Origin: Congregibacter litoralis KT71
GTDB lineage: Bacteria; Pseudomonadota; Gammaproteobacteria; Pseudomonadales; Halieaceae
Assembly: GCF_000153125.2 (NCBI RefSeq)
Contig: NZ_CM002299.1
Span: 1,244,324-1,308,323, forward strand
DNA length: 64,000 bases
Direction of reading: 5' to 3'
Positions 39,358 through 51,890 of this stretch are shown here, one piece after another. The notes below the pieces were generated by a model. It had not been told where the DNA came from, did not search any database, and saw only the letters and a list, made by a program, of their open reading frames with translations. A program made the position numbers and the translations under genes. Position 1 is the first letter of the stretch. Every line of letters starts with the position of its first letter.

Positions 39358-40299
39358 GTGGCTGATCAAGACCCAAAGAATGAGACTGCCGACGTCCCGG
39401 CCTCGAAGGAGGACCGTCACGATGAGGCTGCACCCCTGGCCCCCGTCAATGACGGTAATGACGGCAATGAAGGTAAAGAGACCACCGGTCCCGCGAGCCT
39501 GTTGCCGGACAGTCTCGGTGAGGCCGCAAGTTCCATAGAGAACCTTATCGAGGATCACGAAGAGGAAGTCTCCGAGAACGGACGCACGGTCAAGCGCCGG
39601 GGCGTATACCTTCTGCCAAATCTCTTTACCACCGGCGCGCTGTTCTGTGGCTTCTATGCGGTGGTCGCGGCCATGCGGGGCGATTACGAAACTGCGCCCA
39701 TCGCCATTCTGTTCGCTCTGGTGTTCGACGGGCTCGACGGTCGTGTCGCCCGCATGACAAATACCAGTAGTAAGTTTGGTGCGGAGTACGACAGTCTGGC
39801 GGATATGGTGTCCTTTGGTGTTGCGCCCGCCCTGGTGATGTTTAGCTGGGCGCTGGGTGACTTGGGTAAAGCGGGTTGGAGCGCAGCCTTTGTCTATGTG
39901 GCCTGCGCCGCCTTGCGGTTAGCGCGCTTCAATACTCAGGTAGGCGTGGGTGATCCTAACTTCTTTATGGGACTGGCTAGTCCCGCGGCGGCCTGCATCA
40001 TGGCCTGCACGGTCTGGGTTTGCCAGGATCAGGGTTGGGTAGGGGCCGCGCTGCCCCTCGAGCTGGCGGTCCTGGTGGCAGCTTTAACCGGGACCGTAGC
40101 TATATTGATGGTGGTTAATGTTCCCTACCACAGCTTTAAGGGCTTCGACCTCCATGGACGGGTGCCCTTCGTAGCTATCCTGGCGGTAGTCCTTGTGTTT
40201 GGGTTGGTGACGGTGGATCCACCGAAAATCCTGCTCCTTGCATCCCTCGCCTATGCGTTGTCGGGGCCTGTAGAGCAGCTTCGCCGCTGGCAAAAATAG
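39358..40299 (+). CDS. pssA: CDP-diacylglycerol-serine O-phosphatidyltransferase
   Basis: Makes phosphatidylserine, the precursor of phosphatidylethanolamine. The 313-residue protein has the CDP-alcohol phosphotransferase motif DGxDGxxAR...G...D...D (FDGLDGRVARMTN to YDSLAD, about 120-150) and several membrane helices. It is the integral-membrane PssA type, not the E. coli phospholipase D-like type. An acidic, asparagine-rich N-terminal extension of about 75 residues precedes the first helix. GTG start 39358. It follows ilvY by 12 bp and precedes the rRNA operon. Confidence 0.93.
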   Translation: MADQDPKNETADVPASKEDRHDEAAPLAPVNDGNDGNEGKETTGPASLLPDSLGEAASSIENLIEDHEEEVSENGRTVKRRGVYLLPNLFTTGALFCGFYAVVAAMRGDYETAPIAILFALVFDGLDGRVARMTNTSSKFGAEYDSLADMVSFGVAPALVMFSWALGDLGKAGWSAAFVYVACAALRLARFNTQVGVGDPNFFMGLASPAAACIMACTVWVCQDQGWVGAALPLELAVLVAALTGTVAILMVVNVPYHSFKGFDLHGRVPFVAILAVVLVFGLVTVDPPKILLLASLAYALSGPVEQLRRWQK

Positions 40300-40349
40300 C
40301 GGGTTTTCAGCCCCTCCCGGCGCCGACAAAACTTTTTTAATAAAAAGGC

Positions 40350-40377
40350 TTGTGCGACTTCCTCGCATGCGTATAAT
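40350..40377 (+). promoter_or_regulatory. rRNA operon promoter
   Basis: TTGTGC (40350-40355), a 16-bp spacer and TATAAT (40372-40377), followed by a GC-rich discriminator (GCGCGCC). An AT-rich stretch (40327-40347) upstream fits an UP element. These are the features of stringently controlled rrn P1 promoters. It lies about 290 bp before the 16S gene. Confidence 0.85.
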
Positions 40378-40435
40378 GCGCGCCTCCGCCAGCCTGAGGG
40401 TTGTCGGAAAACACCAGATCCCAGCGATTTGGTGG

Positions 40436-40473
40436 GTGTTTAACAAACAGATGAAGACAGAAGTGTGGGCACT
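40436..40473 (+). promoter_or_regulatory. rRNA leader antitermination elements
   Basis: GTGTTTAACAA (40436-40446) resembles boxA, and GTGTGGGCACT (40463-40473) matches the conserved leader block found after boxA in E. coli rrn operons. Together they mark a Nus-factor antitermination site. The rest of 40378-40663 is untranslated leader; the short open frame in it (40465-40665) is not a gene. Confidence 0.7.
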
Positions 40474-40663
40474 TGTTGGGATAGTTGTTTAACGACTATT
40501 CAGACACAACAAGTGACTCATCAATTCAAAGTCATTGGATCTTTTCGAAGATTTAGTGGCGCAGTAATTTTTGATTTCGAATTGTGTCTGAGCCGAGATT
40601 TGTTGGTGAGCGCGGGTAACTGTGAAAACCAACCCTCATATCGAGAGATTGAGGTTAAAGATT

Positions 40664-42197
<1,534 letters not shown>

Positions 42198-42269
42198 AAC
42201 GATAAGCACTACCTGACGAGTGCTCACACTTTTGTCTTCATCTAATCGGTTAATGCCATAAGTAACAGC

Positions 42270-42346
<77 letters not shown>

Positions 42347-42372
42347 CTTAGCTCGGGCGTGTCGCAGGACGA

Positions 42373-42448
42373 GGGGCTATAGCTCAGATGGGAGAGCGCC
42401 TGATTTGCATTCAGGAGGTCCGCGGTTCGATCCCGCGTAGCTCCACCA
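42373..42448 (+). tRNA. alaT: tRNA-Ala (TGC anticodon)
   Basis: 76-nt cloverleaf. Acceptor arms GGGGCTA/TAGCTCC, anticodon loop TTTGCAT with TGC, T-arm GTTCGATCC, and encoded CCA. It follows tRNA-Ile by 26 bp in the rRNA spacer. Confidence 0.98.
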
Positions 42449-42473
42449 TTCTTAGCGCGTCCTGGGATTAAGA

Positions 42474-42513
42474 AGATAGATAGATAGATAGACAGATAGA
42501 TAGATAGATAGAA
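42474..42513 (+). repeat. AGAT tetranucleotide microsatellite in the 16S-23S spacer
   Basis: About ten AGAT units with one AGAC interruption in the middle, 40 bp long, starting 25 bp after tRNA-Ala. Such a run is rare in bacterial rRNA spacers and likely to vary in length by slippage. It is transcribed in the pre-rRNA. Confidence 0.95.
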
Positions 42514-42607
42514 AAACATGGCATTAACGAAATCAGAGGCAGTTACAGCGTGCTGTGCCTGCCTCTGGTTTTTATAACCGGTTCTGGTTTGTCCAAGCGA
42601 CACCAGA

Positions 42608-42620
42608 TGTTCTTTAACAA
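42608..42620 (+). promoter_or_regulatory. boxA antitermination element before 23S
   Basis: TGTTCTTTAACAA, a near-perfect boxA, stands in the spacer 378 bp before 23S. A spacer boxA is usual in enterobacterial-type rrn operons. The remaining spacer (42621-42997) contains no gene I can see. Confidence 0.85.
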
Positions 42621-42997
42621 GGTAGATCAAGCTGAGTCTTTGAGCTGAGCTGAAGCACAGGAAAGACGCTTAGGCGTTTGAGTGTGAGTCAGACAGTTCT
42701 TAGATAAATTGTTCAGTGGTAACGGGTATTCAATTCCCCGTTATCACGACGAGTTGTAAAATATGTTGCAAAACATACTGTGACTTAAGCGTCACAACAT
42801 CCGGCGGATCGGAGTCGGACAGATGAGTTAACCGCTTGTTTGTCTTAAACGATCTTTACTAAACCCGGCCACGTAAGCAGTTGCTTAAGGGCGTGGACGG
42901 GAGTCTTCGCCCCCCAGGGATGGGGGGTGCATCGAGTAGCGTCTGGAACGCTACCGATGGACTAAATCGAAGTCATCGCAGATGATTTGGATTATAT

Positions 42998-45903
<2,906 letters not shown>

Positions 45904-46002
45904 ATAATCCAAGTTATTTGCTGCAAGCGAGCGATCGCGAGCAACAGAAAGAAGACTGCGGATGTTGTGATTGAGTCAGAGTGTGTAGCAACACGCTTAG
46001 GT

Positions 46003-46032
46003 AAGACAAAGCAAGACAAAGCAAGACAAAGA
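46003..46032 (+). repeat. Three tandem copies of AAGACAAAGC in the 23S-5S spacer
   Basis: Units at 46003, 46013 and 46023 (the last ends GA instead of GC). The 23S-5S spacer (45904-46135) is otherwise unremarkable and carries no tRNA. Confidence 0.95.
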
Positions 46033-46135
46033 AAATCCGGAATGAACACCCGGACCTCAGCTTGAACTACCGACCTAATTTGATTGAGTAAGGCACAGCC
46101 AACCGCTGGTAAGACCCCAAACAATCATGCCAGTT

Positions 46136-46254
46136 TGCCTGGCGACCATAGAGCATTGGAACCACCTGACCCCATCCCGAACTCAGCAGTGAAACGATGC
46201 ATCGCCGATGGTAGTGTGGGGCTTCCCCATGTGAGAGTAGGTCATCGCCAGGCG
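46136..46254 (+). rRNA. rrf: 5S ribosomal RNA
   Basis: About 119 nt. The ends pair (TGCCTGGCGA with TCGCCAGGCG). The internal loop block CCATCCCGAACTCAG and the GATGGTAGTGTGGGG to GAGAGTAGG arm are diagnostic. Last gene of the rRNA operon; a terminator begins 10 bp later. Confidence 0.98.
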
Positions 46255-46264
46255 CCAAAAAGGA

Positions 46265-46302
46265 AAAACCCCTGTAGCTTTGCTGCGGGGGTTTTTGCTT
46301 TT
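46265..46302 (+). terminator. Terminator of the rRNA operon
   Basis: AAACCCCTGTAGC and GCTGCGGGGGTTT form a long stem over a TTT loop, followed by TTGCTTTTT. Confidence 0.9.
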
Positions 46303-46404
46303 TAGGAAGCGGTGATTCTCTTTTACAAAAAACCGCTAAGAAAAACGAAACAACCGTGAACACCCAAGAGTGAGTATCACGACAGATCGTAGCGAGACAG
46401 CTTG

Positions 46405-47277
46405 CTACTGGTCGATAAAGGGTGACCCGGTTCCACGGTCGCGAAACCACTTGGTAATAATGAACTTCGATCCAGCCTCCACGGGAAGTCCCGCGTGCAC
46501 AGTGCTGGGGTTGGGTTCGCCACTGGGGAGGAGATTGTTCCAGCATATCGCCATCCCTGCCTCGGGCATGACAGTTCTGTCGATTTTGCTGAAATGCGTC
46601 CCGCCCCCTTGTTCCGGTTTGTTGAGATAAATCATGAAGGTCCAGGTTCGCTGACCGTCGGCGAGGGCAAACTGGTCATATTCTGGCGTACCGGGCACAA
46701 AGTAATCCGGATGCGCTTTGTACTGCTGCCCTGGCTCATACCATTGGCCCTGAGTCACTTCTCCCCAGCGGTGATTGAGCCCCAGAGTATTTGCAATGCT
46801 CTTATTGATGTCCGCTACGAAAGGGTGCTCATGTACTCTGAGACTGCAGGTACGACTGGATCTGAAGTCAGACTGCTGCTCATACCCATCAACCTTCGAT
46901 GGATGGGCGTTTGCTCTAATAGCCTCAACCAGGGTGTTGCATTGCTGAGTACTAAGAAAGTTTTCAATAGCAAACAGCTGCAGCTCGTCGTCACATAGGG
47001 TGGTTACCCGCCCGTTAGGGGTACTGCGGATAAGCTTCGGAGCTGCCAGCGCTGCGTAGTCAACGTTCGCCTGTCGATGCCTTTTCACGCCCTTGCTTGC
47101 AGTTCGTGCGCTGACTTCCTGCTGATAGCTTTTTCTCGAGGCCGCTTTTTTTAAAGCATACTTGATGTCTTTCGCCGCAAAACCTTGAGCCTCGAGAGCC
47201 ACTCGGGTCTCAGCAACCGTTGCGCCGTCCTTCAGATTGGAGCGGGTCCAGTGTACCCACTCGTCACTGATCGCCAT
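46405..47277 (-). CDS. 2-oxoglutarate/Fe(II)-dependent oxygenase (prolyl 4-hydroxylase-like)
   Basis: 290 residues, cytoplasmic. The C-terminal half (about 105-282) is a prolyl-4-hydroxylase-type double-stranded beta helix. Iron ligands His189, Asp191 (YKAHPDYF) and His261 (STVHAGLP), and the 2-oxoglutarate-binding Lys271 (SKFIITKWF), are all there. The GGGTHFS and MAICWNNLL segments are also typical. The N-terminal 80 residues are basic and helical and not recognised. Substrate unknown; bacterial members hydroxylate proline in proteins such as EF-Tu or act on small molecules. Stand-alone gene, on the strand opposite the rRNA operon; GAGG precedes the ATG. Confidence 0.88.
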   Translation of the reverse strand: MAISDEWVHWTRSNLKDGATVAETRVALEAQGFAAKDIKYALKKAASRKSYQQEVSARTASKGVKRHRQANVDYAALAAPKLIRSTPNGRVTTLCDDELQLFAIENFLSTQQCNTLVEAIRANAHPSKVDGYEQQSDFRSSRTCSLRVHEHPFVADINKSIANTLGLNHRWGEVTQGQWYEPGQQYKAHPDYFVPGTPEYDQFALADGQRTWTFMIYLNKPEQGGGTHFSKIDRTVMPEAGMAICWNNLLPSGEPNPSTVHAGLPVEAGSKFIITKWFRDRGTGSPFIDQ

Positions 47278-47474
47278 AAAAAGCCTCTATCAAAGCAGCC
47301 GACCTTTTGCCGACTTTCTGCAAAGGAGTCTATGCAGCGCTCATCTGGGGGTCAACAAGATCGCCCCGGAGCGCCGCCGCCACAGCCGTACATAAACAGA
47401 GAAGCTTGCTTGATCTGCCATTGTTATCCGAAGGAGTCCGGAGTCGTTTGTGTGCACAGTGCAACAGGGTCGAC

Positions 47475-47702
47475 CTATTCCCTAAGCGAGTACAGCTCCT
47501 CCCGGGATGTGCATACCAGGCTTTCGGACATGACATTGATCGACCCTTGACCTCTGAGCATGATGGTTTTCTGGATGCTTCGGGTCTCATATTGCAGGCA
47601 CGGGGGTTTGAGGCCTGCGCAGCCTGATATCAAAGCAGCTGACAATAATAGAGCTAGCTTTATGAGGTTTCGAGGAAGCTTTAATGATCGTGCGCGCGAC
47701 AT
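47475..47702 (-). CDS. Small putative lipoprotein
   Basis: 75 residues from ATG 47702, which has GGAG seven bases upstream; an upstream start at 47738 lacks one. A basic N-terminus (SRARSLKLPRN) and hydrophobic core lead to the lipobox ISGC (Cys about 28), so the mature lipoprotein would have only about 48 residues, with three cysteines in all. No family recognised. The 197 bp between it and the oxygenase gene hold nothing I can name. Confidence 0.6.
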   Translation of the reverse strand: MSRARSLKLPRNLIKLALLLSAALISGCAGLKPPCLQYETRSIQKTIMLRGQGSINVMSESLVCTSREELYSLRE

Positions 47703-48118
47703 AGTGTTGCTCCAATAAGCAATGAAGACCGGCGTCACAGAGCCGATCGGGATACCTTGGTGTGCTTATTGGTGTAAGGCGGCGTCAAGCGCACTCATCC
47801 TCGGTGAGTGCGCCTCGCTAAGTACCTAGCAAATTGTGCTCCAAGTCCAGGGGCTCTTTGAAAAACACCTATTTTTCAGGGGCATGCAAGCCGCACCCGG
47901 TCGGTATTTGCAGTTTCGGACGGTGTTTCGATCAAGCGGCTTAGCTGTTTTTGCGCTATGAGCTGGCGCGCCATGAAAAGCGTGCAACCCGATAGTGCAG
48001 GAAGCTGCTTTGCCTCAGCCAAACGGCGCAAACCTTGCGACTAATGGATACCGGCGCATCATCTGGTGGTATTCTGGGACTCTGGGAATGTGCTTTTGCA
48101 AACAAAAGAAGGCGAGCT
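47703..48118. other. Gap of 416 bp with inverted repeats, no gene seen
   Basis: Two structures stand out. A 10-bp inverted repeat, CCAATAAGCA (47712-47721) and TGCTTATTGG (47763-47772), encloses 41 bp. A perfect 9-bp hairpin, GCGCACTCA (47789-47797) and TGAGTGCGC (47805-47813), has no T tract. The first lies directly upstream of the lipoprotein gene and could bind a regulator. A frame open from 48035 into the GST gene is not used, to judge by the ribosome site at the internal start. Confidence 0.5.
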
Positions 48119-48733
48119 ATGAGTCTGGTTTTTTACACCAACCCCATGTCCCGAGGGCGCATCGTCCGCTGGATGCTTGAGGAAGTTGGAGAGCCCTACG
48201 ACACCATCGTTCTGGACTATGGTGACGCTATGAAATCTCCGAGTTACCTTGCCATCAACCCCATGGGTAAGGTGCCCACACTTGTGCACGGAGATGCTGT
48301 CGTCACGGAGACGGGGGCAATATGTGCCTATCTGGCTGATGCATTTCCCGTCGCAGACCTAGCGCCCAGGGACTCGGAAAGAGCGGCGTATCATCGATGG
48401 ATGTACTTCGCCGCGGGCCCTGTGGAGGCCGCCACCAGCAACCGTTCCCTCGGTGTGGAGCCCGATGAACAGCAATCCGGAATGCTCGGTTATGGCTCCT
48501 TCGATCTGACCTATCAAACCCTTCTGTTCGCCCTGGCTGATAATCCCTTCATCTGCGGGGAGCGGTTTACCGCCGCTGACGTGTATTTCGGTTCGGAAGT
48601 GATGTTTGGCTTGCAGTTCAAAAGCCTTCAGGAGCACCCGCTATTGTGTGCTTATCGCGATCGTTTGACGGAGCGTAGCGCTTACCAAAGAGCCTCGGTG
48701 CTGGACGATGCAGCGCTCGCTGGTGATTCGTAA
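48119..48733 (+). CDS. Glutathione S-transferase
   Basis: 204 residues. N-terminal thioredoxin-like domain (1-78) with the cis-Pro region GKVPTLV and the glutathione-binding ETGAICAYL, then a helical C-terminal domain (about 85-200) with NPFICGERFTAADVYFGSEV. This is the generic cytosolic GST layout and resembles the Beta/Theta-like bacterial groups with Ser/Asn near the active site (FYTNPMSRGR). Conjugation or peroxidase substrate cannot be told. ATG 48119 has AAGGCGAG upstream; the frame extends to 48035 without support. No linked genes. Confidence 0.9.
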   Translation: MSLVFYTNPMSRGRIVRWMLEEVGEPYDTIVLDYGDAMKSPSYLAINPMGKVPTLVHGDAVVTETGAICAYLADAFPVADLAPRDSERAAYHRWMYFAAGPVEAATSNRSLGVEPDEQQSGMLGYGSFDLTYQTLLFALADNPFICGERFTAADVYFGSEVMFGLQFKSLQEHPLLCAYRDRLTERSAYQRASVLDDAALAGDS

Positions 48734-48836
48734 GTGGCGCGACCAGCGTGTCACGGTAATAGCTCTTTTAACGCAGTCTTAGACAAAAGCAGCTCACCAT
48801 TGAGCGGTAGGGTTCCAAACTAAAAGGATAGGTGAA

Positions 48837-49979
48837 ATGGAGTTTGATGCACTGTGGGTGGTTTTGATCGTTTTGGTCGCCCTTACCCTGTGGCTGTTTC
48901 TGGGAAAGTCCAAAACCAAAAAGCGTCCGCAGCCACCAAAAAAGCCGTCCTCTGTCAGTCAGCCCAGCGCCAAAGGCGCGGAATCAGCTGAACTGCCCGC
49001 GTTTGAGTCGGCGGCCGTGGATAGGTCTGAAGTCGCGCAGCGGCCTCTGCCCGCCGAGCTTGAGGGCTTTCATCTTGTTATGCGGGACGAGCTGACGCCT
49101 GAGGTGTCGGCGAATATCGATGCCATTTGCACCCGTATGCCCGAGCCTCATCCCGTACAGCGAAAGCTGGCCAGTGGCCTGGATACGCCGGATGCTTTAA
49201 TGGAGGCCGTTGCCTCGGATGCGGGCCTTACGGCCAGCATACTTCGTACCGTCAACTCTGCGGCATTTTCCCTGGCGTCTCCCATTACCAGCGTTCAGCA
49301 TGCCATCACCTATCTTGGGGTCAGTGTTGTGAAGGGACTGGTGGCGCAGGCGGCCGTGGCAGAGCAGCTTGATGAGGGTAGTCCTGAGCAGCAGGCAGCT
49401 TTGGGACGGATTTGGAAGTCCGCATGCACGGCAAGTGCCATGGCGCAGATGCTTGGACAGGAGCTTGGTGTGGAACGTCCCTCGGTACTCGCCACGAAGG
49501 CGCTTTTCTTCAACCTCGGCGATGTGGCCCTCGTTACCAGCGTTGAGGGACTGCCGGCGGTCTACAGCGACGGTGTTAGCATCGTGGACCGCGTAAGCGC
49601 TCAACAAAAGGCCTGCTCGGCGAACACCGCCATCGTAGGAGCGGGGTTGGCGCGGCACTGGCATCTCCCCGATGATATCGCCAATGCCATTGAGTCCGGC
49701 TTTATTCCCCTTGTCACCCCGGCCTCAGAACACCCCATGAGCGGTGCCGAGCGTCAGGAAAACGTACTGCTGTATTTGGCGGGACGCATAGGCGACCGGG
49801 TGACCTATCGTGGTCTCGCTGATATCGCAGAACTTCCCATCGCGGATTCCGAGGAACCGGGACTCTTCTATCTCGAGGAGCAACTCAAGGCGTCCGGGCT
49901 GGGGCGCGTGCCGGCCCTCCTGGAGGAGCCGGCTTTCCGACGCAAAGCGAATCGCGTCCTGGCAACGCTGAACGCCTAG
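48837..49979 (+). CDS. Membrane-anchored HDOD-domain protein
   Basis: 380 residues. One N-terminal membrane helix (about 5-23), a lysine/proline-rich linker (about 26-70), then an HDOD domain (about 85-290). HDOD motifs seen: LKLASGLDTPDALMEAVASD-like start, LTASILRTVNSAAFSLASPI, ITSVQHAITYLGVSVVKGLV. HDOD proteins are signalling relatives of HD-GYP enzymes without their catalytic residues. No second-messenger domain is attached, so role unknown. AAGGATAGG precedes the ATG. Stand-alone gene convergent with sfsA (7-bp gap). Confidence 0.87.
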   Translation: MEFDALWVVLIVLVALTLWLFLGKSKTKKRPQPPKKPSSVSQPSAKGAESAELPAFESAAVDRSEVAQRPLPAELEGFHLVMRDELTPEVSANIDAICTRMPEPHPVQRKLASGLDTPDALMEAVASDAGLTASILRTVNSAAFSLASPITSVQHAITYLGVSVVKGLVAQAAVAEQLDEGSPEQQAALGRIWKSACTASAMAQMLGQELGVERPSVLATKALFFNLGDVALVTSVEGLPAVYSDGVSIVDRVSAQQKACSANTAIVGAGLARHWHLPDDIANAIESGFIPLVTPASEHPMSGAERQENVLLYLAGRIGDRVTYRGLADIAELPIADSEEPGLFYLEEQLKASGLGRVPALLEEPAFRRKANRVLATLNA

Positions 49980-49986
49980 CCACTCT

Positions 49987-50775
49987 TCATCGCGGTTTGC
50001 CGCGGCGCTGCCATCCCGACGTGCTGGCGAGGGCGTCACGATAGCCTCTGACGGATTCTTCGTTGTAGGGCCTGAAGTCCACAGGCAGGGTCCCGAGATA
50101 GGTGAAGCCGCGAGTGCTTACGTCGAAATGTAGACCGGTAAAGCGCACTCCCCGGGCATAGGCCTGCCGTGCCGCCTCTGCGAAAGCGGGGTCGTGGACA
50201 CTGCTGGGGCGAACAACGACGCCGTCGAGCCTCTGGATGACAAATAACACCGTCGCTTTGTCGCCGACTTCTACCTTCTGAATGAGTTCCTCGAGGTGAC
50301 CCGTGGCCCGCTTACTCACGGAGTCAGGGAAATAGGCGCCGCCATCGGGGTATACCAGATGGCAGTTCTTTACCTCGACCCAATGGCGGCTGTTCGCGCC
50401 CTCCAGCAACAGGTCAATGCGCGAACGTGCCCCATAGGCAACTTCCCGGGACAGTTTCCGGTAGCGCTTCAGTCCGTTTACCTGCTTTGCCTGCACCACG
50501 GTCTCTGCCAGTCGATTCGGTAGCTGGGTATTGGTGCCGATCATCACTCCGTTGATTTCCAGGAGTTCCAGGGTGTAGCGCAGCTTACGAGGACTATCAT
50601 CAGGCACCTGCGATACCCAGGCCCGACTCCCTGGCACTATGAGTCCCTCCATGCGACCGGTGTTAACGCAGTGGGCATCGACTTCCCTATCACCAAGGGC
50701 GATGCGAGCGATAAAGCGATCGTAGCGTGCGAGAAAGGTGCCTTGGATCAGTGGCTTTGCATGCGGTATGAACAT
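49987..50775 (-). CDS. sfsA: SfsA family protein (DNA/RNA nuclease-like)
   Basis: 262 residues, the sugar fermentation stimulation protein family. An N-terminal OB fold (LIQGTFLARYDRFIARI, CVNTGRMEGL) is followed by a nuclease-like domain (SRIDLLLEG, VEVKNCHLV, FPDSVSKRATGHLEEL). The DLL...VEVKN pair matches the PD-(D/E)XK-like active site. The biological role is poorly established. I chose ATG 50775; upstream GTG and TTG codons in frame are alternatives, and no start has a good ribosome site. Confidence 0.9.
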   Translation of the reverse strand: MFIPHAKPLIQGTFLARYDRFIARIALGDREVDAHCVNTGRMEGLIVPGSRAWVSQVPDDSPRKLRYTLELLEINGVMIGTNTQLPNRLAETVVQAKQVNGLKRYRKLSREVAYGARSRIDLLLEGANSRHWVEVKNCHLVYPDGGAYFPDSVSKRATGHLEELIQKVEVGDKATVLFVIQRLDGVVVRPSSVHDPAFAEAARQAYARGVRFTGLHFDVSTRGFTYLGTLPVDFRPYNEESVRGYRDALASTSGWQRRGKPR

Positions 50776-50901
50776 GGTGATGAGGGTAACACTCACTGAA
50801 ATAGACGCGGGGCTCAAGCCAGGTTTTTTCGCGCCTGGTAACTGTCAATTACTGATTCGAACGCTAGAATTACCTCGTTCTTTTTCAGGAGGTACAGGCA
50901 C

Positions 50902-51282
50902 ATGAAAACAGCACAGGATCTGGTGGCCGCAGCCAAGGCGGGCATTACCGAGGTGGCCCTGGAGGGCGCGGAGGAAGCGGTGTTAGCCGCGGACGTGCTT
51001 ATAGATGTTCGTGAGGGCAATGAGTATCAGGACGGCCACATCGGCGGTGCTATCAATATTCCCCGGGGTTTGTTGGAGTTTATGCTGTCGACGGATGAGA
51101 GCCTCCAGGACCGTTCCCGCCGTTATCTGCTCTACTGCAAAACCAGTGGCCGTGCCGCCCTGTCGGCTAAAACCATGGAAGAGATGGGATATCTTCATGT
51201 GAAGTCTATCGATGGTGGATTCGATGCGTGGAAGGAATCCGGTAAACCGGTTGCCCATCCCAGTTCACCTGATTTCGGCTAG
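50902..51282 (+). CDS. Rhodanese-domain protein
   Basis: 126 residues, single rhodanese domain (about 15-120). DVREGNEYQDGHIGGAINIPRG is the family N-terminal block, and the active-site Cys is in LLYCKTSGRAA (about residue 84). Sulfurtransferase activity is likely; the partner is unknown. A strong AGGAGGT precedes the ATG. It is convergent with bchJ, with only two bases between the stops, at the left border of the photosynthesis cluster. Confidence 0.9.
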   Translation: MKTAQDLVAAAKAGITEVALEGAEEAVLAADVLIDVREGNEYQDGHIGGAINIPRGLLEFMLSTDESLQDRSRRYLLYCKTSGRAALSAKTMEEMGYLHVKSIDGGFDAWKESGKPVAHPSSPDFG

Positions 51283-51284
51283 CT

Positions 51285-51890
51285 TCAGCGGAGTTCGAAA
51301 ACGCAGCTGTCGCTGCCAGTGGCACAACACTGCGTTTCCACGCAGCGAAGGTTGGGATCTACGATGGACGTAAACAGTCTTTGAAATACCGCACTGTGCC
51401 AGTGGCACAAGGGTTCTGAGGATGTTTCTCCCCGGACGACGGGATTGTCGTGCAGGGTAAATACCAGGGGGTGTCGCGAGCGGACACGGAAGCGACCGGA
51501 ACCGGCAAAGGTCCAGGCGTGTTTTTCAATGATATTGGCCAGCAGCGGGGCGGAGAGCCAGGGCGGCAGGGTGCGCATCACGCGCAGCGCGGCCGTGGGA
51601 ATTCGATGCCTGATGATGTAGTCCGCTGTGCGCTCCCCAGCGCGGTTTGTCAGTTTAGGGGCCAGTCCGGGGTGATTCGATCGGAGCGCCTGATGGAGGG
51701 CCGCCGCGGGTGACTCCGCCATCATGCCCTCATCCGACGGAAGCTCCGACATTCCCGACAGGAGCATGAGTCGCTTACGCTCGTCCTCTCCCAGCATATC
51801 GTCAAGCAGCGGCACCAATTGCAACACGCTGTTGGGTCCGATGCGGGCAAGCCCGTCATTCGGGGGCGGTATTGCCACCGGTGCATTCAC
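51285..51890 (-). CDS. bchJ: BchJ-like V4R-domain protein
   Basis: 201 residues with a C-terminal V4R (4-vinyl reductase) domain: LFTSIVDPNLRC, then C187/C188 and C196, the cysteine set of BchJ-type proteins. The gene was first linked to 8-vinyl reduction of protochlorophyllide. Later work gives that reaction mainly to BciA/BciB, and BchJ may be a carrier or chaperone of intermediates. GTG start overlapping the bchE stop (TAGTG), so it is coupled to bchE and probably under the same operator. Confidence 0.85.
   Translation of the reverse strand: MNAPVAIPPPNDGLARIGPNSVLQLVPLLDDMLGEDERKRLMLLSGMSELPSDEGMMAESPAAALHQALRSNHPGLAPKLTNRAGERTADYIIRHRIPTAALRVMRTLPPWLSAPLLANIIEKHAWTFAGSGRFRVRSRHPLVFTLHDNPVVRGETSSEPLCHWHSAVFQRLFTSIVDPNLRCVETQCCATGSDSCVFELR

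Noticed and set aside
42474..42513. Possible CRISPR-like repeat
   Set aside because: Units are only 4 bp with no spacers; a simple microsatellite. No CRISPR array or cas gene is seen anywhere in the window.
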